In this document: piece by piece, positions 22,373-30,975 of the stretch
How positions within the stretch are numbered: position 1 is the first letter of the stretch
Layout of the letters: each line of letters begins with the position of its first letter
Origin: Paractinoplanes durhamensis
GTDB lineage: Bacteria > Actinomycetota > Actinomycetes > Mycobacteriales > Micromonosporaceae
Assembly (NCBI RefSeq): GCF_016862175.1
Contig: NZ_BOML01000021.1
Location: 1 to 64,000 of the forward strand
Length of the DNA: 64,000 bases
Direction of reading: 5' to 3'
The notes under the pieces: generated by a model
What the model was told of the DNA's origin: nothing
Databases searched by the model: none
The model's input: only the letters and a program-made list of their open reading frames with translations
Made by a program: the position numbers and the translations under genes

Positions 22373-23422
22373 ATGAAAATAAAAGCGATCGTGTCGCTCA
22401 CCGCTGTACTGCTGATGTCCGCCTGCGGCTCCTCCACGGATTCCGGCTCGAAGTCCGACGGCACCCTCACCATCGGGGTCTCCTACCCGACCGCGAACAG
22501 CCCGTTCTGGAAGGCGTACACCGACTTCGTCCAGGACGGCGCGAACCAGCTCGGCATCAAGGTCAACCTGGTGGCGGCCGACGGCAATGAGCAGAAGCAG
22601 CTCTCCGACGTGCAGAACCTGATCAGCCAGGGCGTCGACGGGATCATCGTGACCCCGCAGTCGACGTCGATCGCGCCGAGCATCCTGCGCGCCACCACCC
22701 AGGCGAAGATCCCGACCGTGGTCACCGACCGCTACCCCGGTTACGAGCCGGGCACCAACACGGCCGCCGACTACGTCGCGTTCATCGGCCCGAACGACGA
22801 GCAGGCCGGCCAGGGCATCGAGCAGGCCCTCGCGGCCGCGGGCGGCACCAAGATCCTGGCCCTGGGCGGGGTCCCCGGCAACTCGGTCGCCGAGGGCCGC
22901 AAGGCCGGTCTGGAGAAGGGCATCGCGGCCGACGGCGCGACGGTCGTGCAGTACCAGTCGGCCGGCGGCGAGTCGGAGGAGAACGGCCTGTCCACCGCCG
23001 AGAACCTCCTGCAGGCGCACCCGAAGGGCCAGGCGAACGCGTTCTGGTGCTACAACGACAACCTCTGCATGGGCGCGATCAAGGCGGTCAAGAACGCCGG
23101 CCGCTCCGGTGAGTTCGTCTTCGGCGGCATGGACCTCACCCCGGCCGCGATCACCGCGATCGAGGACGGTTCCTACACGATCAGCTTCGGCGGCCACTGG
23201 CTGCAGGGCGGCTTCGGCCTCGGCATCCTCTACGACAAGATCAAGGGCACCGACCCGGCCGAGAAGCTGGTCAAGCTCAACCTTCTCAAGGTCGACAAGA
23301 CCAATGTGGCCGAGTTCAAGGCGAAGTTCATCGACAACCCGCCGAAGTACGACTTCAAGCAGATCAGCCGCGCCGAGAACGGCGGTCAGACGCCCAAGTA
23401 CGAGATCACGCTGGGCAACTGA
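22373..23422 (+). CDS. Sugar ABC transporter substrate-binding lipoprotein
   Basis: 349 residues of the periplasmic-binding-protein-like (RbsB/type I) family. A signal peptide ends in the lipobox MSAC, with Cys18 lipidated and the protein anchored outside the membrane. Ligand-domain motifs include [13 protein letters not shown] and the [10 protein letters not shown] hinge. A good ribosome-binding site (GAAGGCGAGG) precedes the ATG. Binds an unidentified monosaccharide or cyclitol for import. First importer gene, 91 bases after iclR. Confidence 0.9.
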   Translation: MKIKAIVSLTAVLLMSACGSSTDSGSKSDGTLTIGVSYPTANSPFWKAYTDFVQDGANQLGIKVNLVAADGNEQKQLSDVQNLISQGVDGIIVTPQSTSIAPSILRATTQAKIPTVVTDRYPGYEPGTNTAADYVAFIGPNDEQAGQGIEQALAAAGGTKILALGGVPGNSVAEGRKAGLEKGIAADGATVVQYQSAGGESEENGLSTAENLLQAHPKGQANAFWCYNDNLCMGAIKAVKNAGRSGEFVFGGMDLTPAAITAIEDGSYTISFGGHWLQGGFGLGILYDKIKGTDPAEKLVKLNLLKVDKTNVAEFKAKFIDNPPKYDFKQISRAENGGQTPKYEITLGN

Positions 23423-23424
23423 CC

Positions 23425-24921
23425 ATGGCTCACCTCTTCGAGATGCGCGGACTGCGCAAGTCGTACGACGTGGTCAAGGCACTCGCCTGGGACGACGCCA
23501 CCACGGTGACGGTCGCACCCGGCCGGGTCCTCGGGCTGGCCGGCGAGAACGGGGCAGGCAAGTCGACGCTGCTCGGCGCGATCGTCGGGTCCGTCGCCCT
23601 CGATGCGGGTGAGCTGCGCCTGGACGGCGCGTCGTACGAGCCGCACGGCCCGTTCGACGCGCTGTCCAAGGGGGTCGCGATGATCCCCCAGGAGACCCTG
23701 CTGTCGCCGACCCTGACCGTCGCGGAGAACGTGCTGCTCGGCCGGGAGGCCGAGTACACCCGGTTCGGCGTCATCAATGGCCGGCGGCGGGACCGGCTGG
23801 CCCGCGAGGCGCTCGGCCTGGTCGAGCTGGACATCGACCTGCGGGGCATGTGCGGGTCGCTGGTCATCGAGCACAAGAAGATGATCGAGCTGGCCCGGGC
23901 GCTGGCGGCCCGGCCGCGGGTGCTGCTGGTCGACGAGACGTCCAACGTGCTGTCCCGCGACGGCGCCCAGATCCTGTTCGACCGGATCGCGAGCTTCGCC
24001 GCCGCCGGTGGCGCGGTCGTCTTCGTGACCCACCGGCTCGACGAGATCAGCACCTACTGCGACGAGGTCACCGTCCTCAAGGACGGCAAGGTGGTCGCCA
24101 CCCACCCGACCGGCGAGGTGAGCGAGTCCGACATCGCGCACCTGATGGTCGGGCGGGAGCTGGAGGGCGAGATCAGCCATCTGGAGGCGGCCCGCTCCGA
24201 GCCGGGCGAGGTCGTGCTGTCGGTGCGGGCGCTGCGCCCGGCCGGGTGCGCGGAGTTCAGCCTCGACCTGCGGGCCGGCGAGATCGTCGGGATCGGCGGG
24301 CTGGTCGGCTGCGGCGCCGACGCGGTCGCGCGTACGCTGGCCGGCGCCCTGCCCGCGGCGGCCGGGCGGATCGTCCTGAGCGGAACCGACGTCACCGGCC
24401 TCGGGTTGCCCGGCCGGATCGCGGCCGGCATCGCCTACGTCCCGAAGGACCGGGACGACGAGGGGCTCCTGCTCGGTGCGTCCATCCGGGACAACATCGC
24501 GCTCGGCAGCCTCGACCGCTACAGCCGCGCCGGGTTCATGGCGCTCAGCGCCGGTTCGGCGGCCGCCGAGGAGCAGATCAGCGACCTCTCGATCAAGGCC
24601 GGGAGCCATCGCACCCTGGTCAGTCAGCTCTCCGGCGGCAACCGGCAGAAGGTCCTGCTCGGCCGGTGGCTGCACCGCGACGTGCCGGTCCTGGTGCTCA
24701 ACAACCCGACGCGCGGCGTCGACGTCGGCGCCAAGACCGAGATCTACCGCCTCCTCGAACACGCCCGGGCGGCCGGCAAGGCGATCGTGATCGTCTCCGA
24801 CGAGCTGCCCGAGCTCCTGCGCCTCTCCGACCGGGTCCTGATCATGCGCCACGGCGCGGTCACGACCGAAGAACACCGGCCGCTCCCGACCGAGCAGCAA
24901 CTCATTGGAGCGATGTTGTGA
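23425..24921 (+). CDS. Duplicated sugar ABC ATPase (RbsA-like) with one degenerate site
   Basis: 498 residues, two fused ATPase domains. Domain 1 has an intact Walker A (GENGAGKST, about 41-49) and Walker B (VLLVDET) but a degenerate signature (CGSLVIEHKK in place of LSxGQ). Domain 2 has a degenerate Walker A (GGLVGCGADAV, as is usual in RbsA), an intact LSGGN signature (about 402), and a Walker B changed to LNNPTRG. Thus one composite site (domain 1 Walker motifs with domain 2 signature) should hydrolyse ATP, the other not. Starts 2 bases after the lipoprotein stop. Confidence 0.9.
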   Translation: MAHLFEMRGLRKSYDVVKALAWDDATTVTVAPGRVLGLAGENGAGKSTLLGAIVGSVALDAGELRLDGASYEPHGPFDALSKGVAMIPQETLLSPTLTVAENVLLGREAEYTRFGVINGRRRDRLAREALGLVELDIDLRGMCGSLVIEHKKMIELARALAARPRVLLVDETSNVLSRDGAQILFDRIASFAAAGGAVVFVTHRLDEISTYCDEVTVLKDGKVVATHPTGEVSESDIAHLMVGRELEGEISHLEAARSEPGEVVLSVRALRPAGCAEFSLDLRAGEIVGIGGLVGCGADAVARTLAGALPAAAGRIVLSGTDVTGLGLPGRIAAGIAYVPKDRDDEGLLLGASIRDNIALGSLDRYSRAGFMALSAGSAAAEEQISDLSIKAGSHRTLVSQLSGGNRQKVLLGRWLHRDVPVLVLNNPTRGVDVGAKTEIYRLLEHARAAGKAIVIVSDELPELLRLSDRVLIMRHGAVTTEEHRPLPTEQQLIGAML

Positions 24922-25874
24922 CGAACGCCCTGGCGACCCTTGCGCAACCGCGCCGGTTCAAGCCGCAGCTCCTGGTCCCGTTCGCCGCCCTGATCATCCT
25001 GTTCGTCTTCTTCTCGATCCGGAACGGCGAGACCTTCTACGCCGCGTCCAACCTGACCGTGATCCTGCAGCAGACCGTGGTGCTGGCGATCGTGGCCTAC
25101 GGCCTGACCTTCGTGATCGTGTCCGGCTCGATCGACCTGTCGGTCGGGTCGGTGGTCGCGCTGACCGGCGTCATCACCGCCACCCTCACCGCCAGTCACA
25201 ACCAGTGGCTCGCGATCCTCGCCGCGCTGGCCGTCGGCGTGCTGGCCGGCCTGGTCAACGGCGCGGTGTTCGCGTTCGGCAAGATCCCGTCGTTCATCGT
25301 GACGCTGGGCATGCTCCAGGTGGCCCGCGGCCTCACCCTGGTGATCAGCGGCGGCGCCGCCAAGCCGCTGCCGTTCGACGGGTTCCTCGGCAACATCGGC
25401 CTGATGCCCTGGATCCTCGTCGCCGGCGCGGTGGTCACCGTGATCGCGGCGATCCTCTTCCAGTTCACCCTGTTCGGCCGGCGGGTTCGGGCGGTCGGCG
25501 GCAACGAGCGCGTCGCCACCCTGGCCGGCGTGCCGACCCGCCGGATGAAGATCTACATCTTCGCCTTCTCCGGCCTGATGGCCGGCATCGGCGGCATCGT
25601 GCTCGCCTCCCGCCTGGGCACCGGCTCACCGACCGCGGCCACCGGTTTCGAGCTCGACGTGATCGCCGCGGTGGTGATCGGCGGGACCCCGCTGACCGGC
25701 GGACTCGGCCGGATCAGCGGCAGCCTGGTCGGCGCGATCATCATCTCGATGCTGGCGAACGGCCTGGTCCTGATGGGTGTCGACGACGCCGCCCAGCAGA
25801 TCGTCAAGGGTGTCGTGCTCGCCGCCGCGGTCTTCGTCTCCCTCGAACGCGGCAAGATCGGCATCATCAAATAA
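24918..25874 (+). CDS. Sugar ABC transporter permease (RbsC-like)
   Basis: 318 residues with 8-10 membrane helices and the family segments GLTFVIVSGSIDLSVGSVVAL (helix 3 region) and VIGGTPLTGGLGRISGSLVGA near the C-terminus. GTG start overlaps the ATPase stop by 4 bases (GTGA), showing translational coupling. Homodimer expected to form the membrane channel of the importer. Confidence 0.92.
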   Translation: MTNALATLAQPRRFKPQLLVPFAALIILFVFFSIRNGETFYAASNLTVILQQTVVLAIVAYGLTFVIVSGSIDLSVGSVVALTGVITATLTASHNQWLAILAALAVGVLAGLVNGAVFAFGKIPSFIVTLGMLQVARGLTLVISGGAAKPLPFDGFLGNIGLMPWILVAGAVVTVIAAILFQFTLFGRRVRAVGGNERVATLAGVPTRRMKIYIFAFSGLMAGIGGIVLASRLGTGSPTAATGFELDVIAAVVIGGTPLTGGLGRISGSLVGAIIISMLANGLVLMGVDDAAQQIVKGVVLAAAVFVSLERGKIGIIK

Positions 25875-25909
25875 CGGCTTATAAAAGCCTAAAAGCAAGG
25901 ATCAAAAAC

Positions 25910-27028
25910 ATGTCTGAGGATGTACGCGTCGGGATCATCGGCGCCGGAGCCATCGTGCGCCTGTCGCACCTGCCCGCCATCGCCCGCGTGCCCGGCGTTC
26001 GGGCGGTCGCGATCGCCGACCCCGACTCCGACCGGGTGAAGGTGCTCGCCGACGAGCACGACGCCACCGCCCACGCCGACTACCGCGAGATGATCGCCGC
26101 CGGCGGGCTCGACGCCGTCCTCGTCGCCACCCCCAACCACCTGCACCGTGACATCGTCGAACACGCCACGGCGGCCGGCCTGCACGTGTTCACCGAGAAG
26201 CCGGTCGCACACACCCTCGAGGACGCCCTCGCGATCGAGCGCGCCTGCACCGCCGCCGGCGTGGTCACCCAGACCGGCTTCAACCAGCGGTTCCGCGAAC
26301 CGGTCCGGCTCGCCAAGCAGGGCATCGCGGCCGGTGTGGTCGGCGACGTGCTGGCCTTCCGCTCGGTCTACTCCGAGTCGCATGCGGTCTACCCGGCCGC
26401 CACCGGCTACCGCTACAACCTCGCCCAGTCCGGCGGCGCCTCCATCCTCGACCTGGCCATCCACCGCATCGACCTGGCCCGCCACCTGGTCGGCGACATC
26501 GTCGAGGTGTGCGCGACCATCGACCACGCCACCATCCCGCACCCGGCCGACGACAACGTCTTCCTGCTGCTGCGCTTCGCGAGCGGCGCCACCGGCGTGA
26601 TCAGCGCCGACCGTTTCTCCCCGCAGGTGTCGAACGCGACCGACCTCTACGGACCGACCGGCACCATCCACGTCTCCAGCGAGACCCGCAACCCGTTCCA
26701 GTCGGTCCCGCTCGCGTTCTCCAGCCTGCTCCCGCACGACCAGCTCCCGGCCGACTTCGCCAACGCGGACTGGCCGTCGGCCTGGTGGCTCGACTACACC
26801 CCGGGCAGCTGGGTGAGCATCACGCCGCCCCGGCTGAGCCCGTACGACGCCGAATGGGCCGCGTTCGTGGCGGCGATCGGCGGCACCGTCGACCCGGACG
26901 TTCCGACCATCGGCGACGGCGTACGCGCCCAGGAGATCGTCACCGCCGCCTACCGCTCGGTCCGCGAGCACCGGTGGGTGTCCCTGCCGCTCGAGGACCC
27001 GGCCGAGCCCATCCCCAGCTACTCCTGA
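25910..27028 (+). CDS. Gfo/Idh/MocA-family sugar or cyclitol dehydrogenase
   Basis: 372 residues. N-terminal Rossmann fold with GIIGAGAIVRLSH (about 8-20); the conserved EKPVAHT motif (about 96-102) supplies the catalytic Lys; C-terminal alpha/beta domain has DLAIHRIDLARHL, with the family's Asp/His pair. Such enzymes oxidise inositols, hexoses or sugar derivatives with NAD(P). Here it probably carries out the first or second oxidation of the imported substrate. A 35-base AT-rich spacer separates it from the permease gene. Confidence 0.9.
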   Translation: MSEDVRVGIIGAGAIVRLSHLPAIARVPGVRAVAIADPDSDRVKVLADEHDATAHADYREMIAAGGLDAVLVATPNHLHRDIVEHATAAGLHVFTEKPVAHTLEDALAIERACTAAGVVTQTGFNQRFREPVRLAKQGIAAGVVGDVLAFRSVYSESHAVYPAATGYRYNLAQSGGASILDLAIHRIDLARHLVGDIVEVCATIDHATIPHPADDNVFLLLRFASGATGVISADRFSPQVSNATDLYGPTGTIHVSSETRNPFQSVPLAFSSLLPHDQLPADFANADWPSAWWLDYTPGSWVSITPPRLSPYDAEWAAFVAAIGGTVDPDVPTIGDGVRAQEIVTAAYRSVREHRWVSLPLEDPAEPIPSYS

Positions 27029-27041
27029 GAAGGACCGCGCC

Positions 27042-27890
27042 GTGTACACCTCTTTCCACACCGCCACCCTGCACGAGCTTCCGGTCGTCGAAGCGGTTGA
27101 CCGGATCCTCGCGGCCGGCTACGACGCCGTGGAGCTGAACGCCGAGGAGCTGCCGTGGGCCCGGGCGCACGTCGGCCCGGACACCACCGCGGAGGTGCGG
27201 GCCCAGCTGCGGACCCGCGCCATCTCCTCGATCGCCGCGCACCGCGCCGACCTGGCGTCGCCGAACCCGGCCGCCCGCGCCGGGGCGGTGGCCTGGACGA
27301 TCGCCCTGCTCGACCTCGCCGTCGACGTCGGCGCGCCGGTGGTGCACGTCATCCCCGGCGACCAGCCCGACGTCGGCACCGGCCTCGGCGCGGTCAGCGA
27401 CCCGGGTGACCTGCCGTCCTTCGTCACCTCCCTGCGCGAGTTGGTCGCGGCGGCCGGCGCGCGCGGGCTGACCCTCGCGCTGGAGCCGATCGTCAACCAG
27501 CTGGTCGCCACCACCGACCAGACGCTGGCGGTCCTGGAGCTCGTCCCCGGCCTGCGGGTCAGCTTCGACCCGTCGCACCTGCAGGTGACCACGCACGACG
27601 TCGCGGACGCCGCCGACCGGCTCGGCCCCTACGTGGCGATCGCCGCGATCAAGGACGCCACCGGCGACCCGGCCGACTTCAAGTTCCTGGCCCAGGGCGC
27701 CGGCGACGTCGATTTCCCCGGCATGGTGACGGTGCTGCGCCGGCACGGCTTCGACGGCGCACTCGTCGTCGAGCACGAGGCCCACCTCTTCGGCGACCCG
27801 CGCGGGCCCGGCGCGGTGGTCACCGAAAGCCTGCCGCCGGCGCGCGAGCTGGCCAGATCACAGCAGGTCGGGTCACAGCAGGTCGCGTAG
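27042..27890 (+). CDS. Sugar phosphate isomerase/epimerase (xylose-isomerase-like TIM barrel)
   Basis: 282 residues of the AP-endonuclease-2/IolE/IolI-like TIM-barrel family. Metal-binding residues are suggested by Glu in LALEPIVNQ, Asp/His in SFDPSHLQ and Glu/His in VVEHEAH. Family members include inosose dehydratase/isomerase and hydroxypyruvate isomerase. GTG start, 13 bases after the dehydrogenase stop with GAGAAGGA as ribosome-binding site. Last gene of the importer operon; its end overlaps the convergent hydrolase by 18 bases. Confidence 0.85.
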   Translation: MYTSFHTATLHELPVVEAVDRILAAGYDAVELNAEELPWARAHVGPDTTAEVRAQLRTRAISSIAAHRADLASPNPAARAGAVAWTIALLDLAVDVGAPVVHVIPGDQPDVGTGLGAVSDPGDLPSFVTSLRELVAAAGARGLTLALEPIVNQLVATTDQTLAVLELVPGLRVSFDPSHLQVTTHDVADAADRLGPYVAIAAIKDATGDPADFKFLAQGAGDVDFPGMVTVLRRHGFDGALVVEHEAHLFGDPRGPGAVVTESLPPARELARSQQVGSQQVA

Positions 27891-28481
27891 CTGCGCGGCG
27901 AAACCCTGCGGGTCGGTCAGCGGACGTCCGGCCCGGGCGGTCCGGTCACGCCGGGTGGGTGGTTGATCCAGCCAGCTTGCGTACGCCTGGAGCAGCCCCG
28001 GATCGTGCCGGGGCCGGGCATAGGGCCGGAAGACCGCCGGGACGGCATCGAGCCGGGCCGCCGCGAGGATGTCGTCGACGGCCGTGATGCCCGGCGGCGG
28101 CTCGTCGAGGATGAGCAGATGGTGGGCCCGGTAGGCGGCGGCGAAGGCCTCGGCCAGCGGGGCCGCGGTGGCGTGCCCGACGACGACCGGCGCCCGGTGC
28201 AGGCCGAGGTCGTCGACGAGCTTCGCGAGCTCCCCGGCGACACTGTCCACCCGGCAGCTGTCGCGGCGCGGGGAGTCGCCGTGCCCGGGCAGGTCGGGCG
28301 CCACCACGGTGCAGCGGGGCGAGACCAGGTCGGCGGCGGCCGGCCACCACATGGTGCGGTCGAAGAGCAGGCCGTGCAGCAGCACCACGGGACGGCCGAA
28401 CCGTCCCCACCGGTCGTACACAAGCCTGGATCTTGGTTTTCCGGTGATGTGGAGGGTGCGAAGGGGTGGCTGTGGATGCAT
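27873..28481 (-). CDS. Alpha/beta-hydrolase-like protein, nucleophile lost, short C-terminus
   Basis: 202 residues. The oxyanion-hole region VVLLHGLLFDRTMWWP and PDLPGHGDS are typical of the family, but the nucleophile elbow is GHATA (102-106), with Ala104 where Ser is expected. There is no convincing catalytic His near the C-terminus, and the protein is shorter than usual (240-280). It may be a decaying or non-enzymatic member. ATG at 28481 chosen as the start before the conserved core. Confidence 0.65.
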   Translation of the reverse strand: MHPQPPLRTLHITGKPRSRLVYDRWGRFGRPVVLLHGLLFDRTMWWPAAADLVSPRCTVVAPDLPGHGDSPRRDSCRVDSVAGELAKLVDDLGLHRAPVVVGHATAAPLAEAFAAAYRAHHLLILDEPPPGITAVDDILAAARLDAVPAVFRPYARPRHDPGLLQAYASWLDQPPTRRDRTARAGRPLTDPQGFAAQLRDLL

Positions 28482-28580
28482 GCGGATCCGCTTTCTGCAT
28501 GACGGACACGGACACACGCCGGTGTCGCCGCAGAGATGCGGAACGCGGGCGCGGGTGGGGCAGCCGGAAAGCGGCGGCTG

Positions 28581-28898
28581 CTATACCCGCAGGACGCTCG
28601 ATGAAGTGATCTTGATGCTGAAGAGGACCGGTTCGCCGAAATCAGCGGGGACCGGCGCCGGATCGGGATCGGGCGCGACGATGCTCAGCAGCGTGACGGC
28701 GGTCGCCGGGCGCAGGCGTTTGCTCAGCCTGGGCGCCCGATCGTTGCCGTGCTCGTGCACGTCGACCGAAACCTGGCTCGCCGCCTCCGGAGCGTGATGC
28801 GCGCTGCCCGCGGAGACCACCACCGTGGCGCCGAGCGCCAGCACCAGCATGACTGCGGCCACGAGCGCGGAGACACGCGAGCGGCCGGTCCGGATCAT
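28581..28898 (-). CDS. Small single-helix membrane or secreted hypothetical protein
   Basis: 105 residues. A basic N-terminus followed by a hydrophobic stretch (about 9-30, VSALVAAVMLVLALGATVVV) forms a signal anchor; the rest is a hydrophilic tail with several His (AHHAPEAAS, DVHEHG) and an acidic Pro-rich segment. I do not recognise the family. Codon bias is typical of the window, supporting a real gene. Divergent from the phosphoesterase gene, 41 bases apart. Confidence 0.55.
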   Translation of the reverse strand: MIRTGRSRVSALVAAVMLVLALGATVVVSAGSAHHAPEAASQVSVDVHEHGNDRAPRLSKRLRPATAVTLLSIVAPDPDPAPVPADFGEPVLFSIKITSSSVLRV

Positions 28899-28939
28899 CG
28901 GACAAGAGTACGCGGCGATTTTTGTGGTATTCCGAACGT

Positions 28940-29407
28940 ATGTCAGAGGCCCGCCGGTTCGTCGTTCAGCGCCACCGGGCGCGGCGGCTGCACTACGACT
29001 TCCGGCTTGAGCTCGACGGGGTCCTGGTGAGCTGGGCGGTGCCGAAGGGCCCGACGCTCGATCCGAAGGCGCGCCGGGGTGCCTACCACGTCGAGGACCA
29101 TGCGCTCGACCACGCCGGTTTCGAGGGGCGGATCCCGGCCGGGAAATACGGCCGCGGCGACGTGATCGTCTGGGACAACGGCACCTGGGAGCCGCGCGAG
29201 GGCGACGATCCGGCGGCGGCGCTGGCGGCCGGCGAGCTTCACTTCGATGTGTACGGCGTGAAACTGCACGGCCGATTCGTCCTGAAGCGCACCAGTGGCG
29301 ACGACTGGCTGTTGCTGCACAAGGGCGACGAGCATGCGGTGCCCGGCTGGGACGCCGAGGACCACCCACTGTCGGTGCTCAGCGGCCGCACCAACGACGA
29401 GGTCTAG
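28940..29407 (+). CDS. Stand-alone LigD-type 3'-phosphoesterase
   Basis: 155 residues equal to the phosphoesterase (PE) domain of bacterial ligase D. The characteristic motif QRHRARRLHYDFRLELDG gives His12, His18, Asp20 and Arg22; HVEDHALDH gives His54, matching the Mn-binding and catalytic residues known from Pseudomonas LigD. It would trim 3'-phosphates or 3'-ribonucleotides at breaks, a DNA-repair role. No ligase, polymerase or Ku gene is in the window, so it is free-standing here. Four-base convergent overlap with the SDR gene. Confidence 0.9.
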   Translation: MSEARRFVVQRHRARRLHYDFRLELDGVLVSWAVPKGPTLDPKARRGAYHVEDHALDHAGFEGRIPAGKYGRGDVIVWDNGTWEPREGDDPAAALAAGELHFDVYGVKLHGRFVLKRTSGDDWLLLHKGDEHAVPGWDAEDHPLSVLSGRTNDEV

Positions 29408-30183
29408 ACCATCGCGGGCAGCGGAGTCCTGGTCAGCCCCGCGCAGTAGTCGAGCAGCGCCTCCTGGGCGTCGACGTCCCGGGTGACCGGCGCCGGTTCG
29501 AGCGGCCGCCGGTGGAAGAAGTATTCGCCGGTCACGTCGGCCGCCGCATCGTCCGACACGGCCAGCCAGGCCTGCGTGATGTGGCCCTGGTCGAGGTCGT
29601 CGGTCGCGCCCTCGCCGCCCATCCGGGTCGGCACCCAGCCCGGCTCCAGCGCATTCGACCGCACCCGCGGCCACAGCCGGGCCACGCCGAAGGCCAGCAG
29701 AACATCGAAGAGCTTGCTGTCCGAGTACGCCTGCCGGCTGCGCCACCACCAGCGGTTCCTCCACTGCGGATCGCCCAGGTCGGCCGAACCGCGCTGGTGC
29801 ATCCCGGACGACAGGTAGACCAGCCGGTCCGGCGGGGTGATCAGCGCGGTCAGCAGGTACGGCGCGAGCACGTTGATCGCGAACAGCCGGTTGAGCCCGT
29901 CGGCGGTCACCGCCCGCCGCTCGGCGTAGCCGACCCCCGCGTTGTGGATGACCGCGTCGAAGCGCCCGCTCGCGTTGGCCTGCTCGGCCACCCACCCCAT
30001 CTGGTCGATCGAGGACAGGTCCCCGACGAGCACGTCCTCGGCGCCGGGCAGGGCCGCGCGGGCGTCCATCGCCCGTCGTTCGTTGCGGGCGTGCAGGACG
30101 ACGTTATGCCCGGTTCGCACGAGGAGCTGGCCGGCCATGAGGCCGAGCCCCTGGCTGGACCCGGTGATGAGGATGCGTGCCAT
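29404..30183 (-). CDS. Short-chain dehydrogenase/reductase
   Basis: 259 residues. Rossmann motif TGSSQGLG (7-14) and the NAG-type motif HNAGVGYA (about 81-88). The active-site Tyr-x-x-x-Lys is AYSDSK (about 152-157), preceded by Ser in YLSSG. Complete catalytic set, so active. Similar in style to retinol-dehydrogenase/WWOX-like bacterial SDRs; substrate unknown. ATG 30183 matches the start of the Rossmann fold. Confidence 0.88.
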   Translation of the reverse strand: MARILITGSSQGLGLMAGQLLVRTGHNVVLHARNERRAMDARAALPGAEDVLVGDLSSIDQMGWVAEQANASGRFDAVIHNAGVGYAERRAVTADGLNRLFAINVLAPYLLTALITPPDRLVYLSSGMHQRGSADLGDPQWRNRWWWRSRQAYSDSKLFDVLLAFGVARLWPRVRSNALEPGWVPTRMGGEGATDDLDQGHITQAWLAVSDDAAADVTGEYFFHRRPLEPAPVTRDVDAQEALLDYCAGLTRTPLPAMV

Positions 30184-30246
30184 GAAGATCGATTTGCCCA
30201 CGCGCGTGGCGAATCGAACTGTGATCCGCACCGCCCGCCGTTTTTT

Positions 30247-30882
30247 CTACAAGGGGGGCGCCGCGCTGCGCCGGCGGCTGCGGAGCAGCTCGATGCCGAC
30301 CGGGACCACCGAGATGACCACGATGCCGATCAGGATCAGCTCGATGTTCGACTTCACGAAGGCGACCTGGCCGAGGAAGTAGCCGAGGATCGTCACCCCG
30401 CAGCCCCACAGCGTTCCGCCGATCACGTTGTAGAGCAGGAATGTCCGGTAGTGCATGTGGCTCGCCCCGGCCACGATCGGCGTGAACGTGCGGACGATCG
30501 GCACGAAGCGGGCGAGCACGATCGACCGGGCGCCGTACTTGGCGAAGAAGTCCTTGGCGCGGGTCAGGTTCTCCTGCTTGAACAGGCGCGAGTCGGGCCG
30601 CCGGAACAGCGCGGGCCCGAACTGCCGCCCGAAGAGATAGCCGAACTGGTCGCCGGCGACCGCGGCCACCGACACCAGCAGGCACATCAGCCAGAGCGGC
30701 TGGTGCAGGTAGGTGCCGTCGGCGACGAGCAGCCCGGCGGTGAACAGCAGTGAGTCACCGGGCAGGACGAAGCCGATCAGCAGCCCCGACTCGGCGAACA
30801 CGATGGCCAGGATGCCGATCAGCCCGAACGTCGAGATCAGCCACTCCGGATCGAGGAACGACGGTCCCAGCGCTGATGTCAT
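30247..30882 (-). CDS. DedA-family membrane protein
   Basis: 211 residues with about five hydrophobic segments and the DedA/SNARE-associated motifs FVLPGDSLLFTAG (about 38-50), GDQFGYLFGR (about 77-86) and RFVPIVRTFTPIVAG (about 122-136). DedA proteins act as lipid (undecaprenyl-phosphate or phospholipid) flippases in membrane homeostasis. The ATG lies 9 bases from a CCTAC-N5-GTAGG dyad and the gene is divergent from a PAP2 phosphatase, which suggests joint regulation of lipid-carrier recycling. Confidence 0.92.
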   Translation of the reverse strand: MTSALGPSFLDPEWLISTFGLIGILAIVFAESGLLIGFVLPGDSLLFTAGLLVADGTYLHQPLWLMCLLVSVAAVAGDQFGYLFGRQFGPALFRRPDSRLFKQENLTRAKDFFAKYGARSIVLARFVPIVRTFTPIVAGASHMHYRTFLLYNVIGGTLWGCGVTILGYFLGQVAFVKSNIELILIGIVVISVVPVGIELLRSRRRSAAPPL

Positions 30883-30891
30883 GCGCCTGAA

Positions 30892-30906
30892 CCTACGTTC
30901 TGTAGG
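30892..30906. promoter_or_regulatory. CCTAC-N5-GTAGG dyad, site A (dedA promoter)
   Basis: CCTAC-GTTCT-GTAGG starts 9 bases upstream of the dedA ATG. One of five copies of this dyad in the window. The TAC...GTA core resembles BlaI/MecI operators. 55 bp centre-to-centre from site B. Confidence 0.75.
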
Positions 30907-30946
30907 AGATGACTGCTCGTCGAGGCCGATTTCGTCACAGGTATCA

Positions 30947-30961
30947 CCTACATTCTGTAGG
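30947..30961. promoter_or_regulatory. CCTAC-N5-GTAGG dyad, site B (PAP2 promoter)
   Basis: CCTAC-ATTCT-GTAGG ends 14 bases before the PAP2 ATG. With site A it brackets the dedA/PAP2 divergent promoter, so one repressor could close both genes. Confidence 0.75.
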
Positions 30962-30975
30962 TGTAAGTTGGTTCG

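Noticed and set aside
28642..28905. Alternative minus-frame small protein overlapping the 105-residue hypothetical
   Set aside because: Arg-rich shadow; the chosen frame has a signal-anchor helix and normal codon bias.
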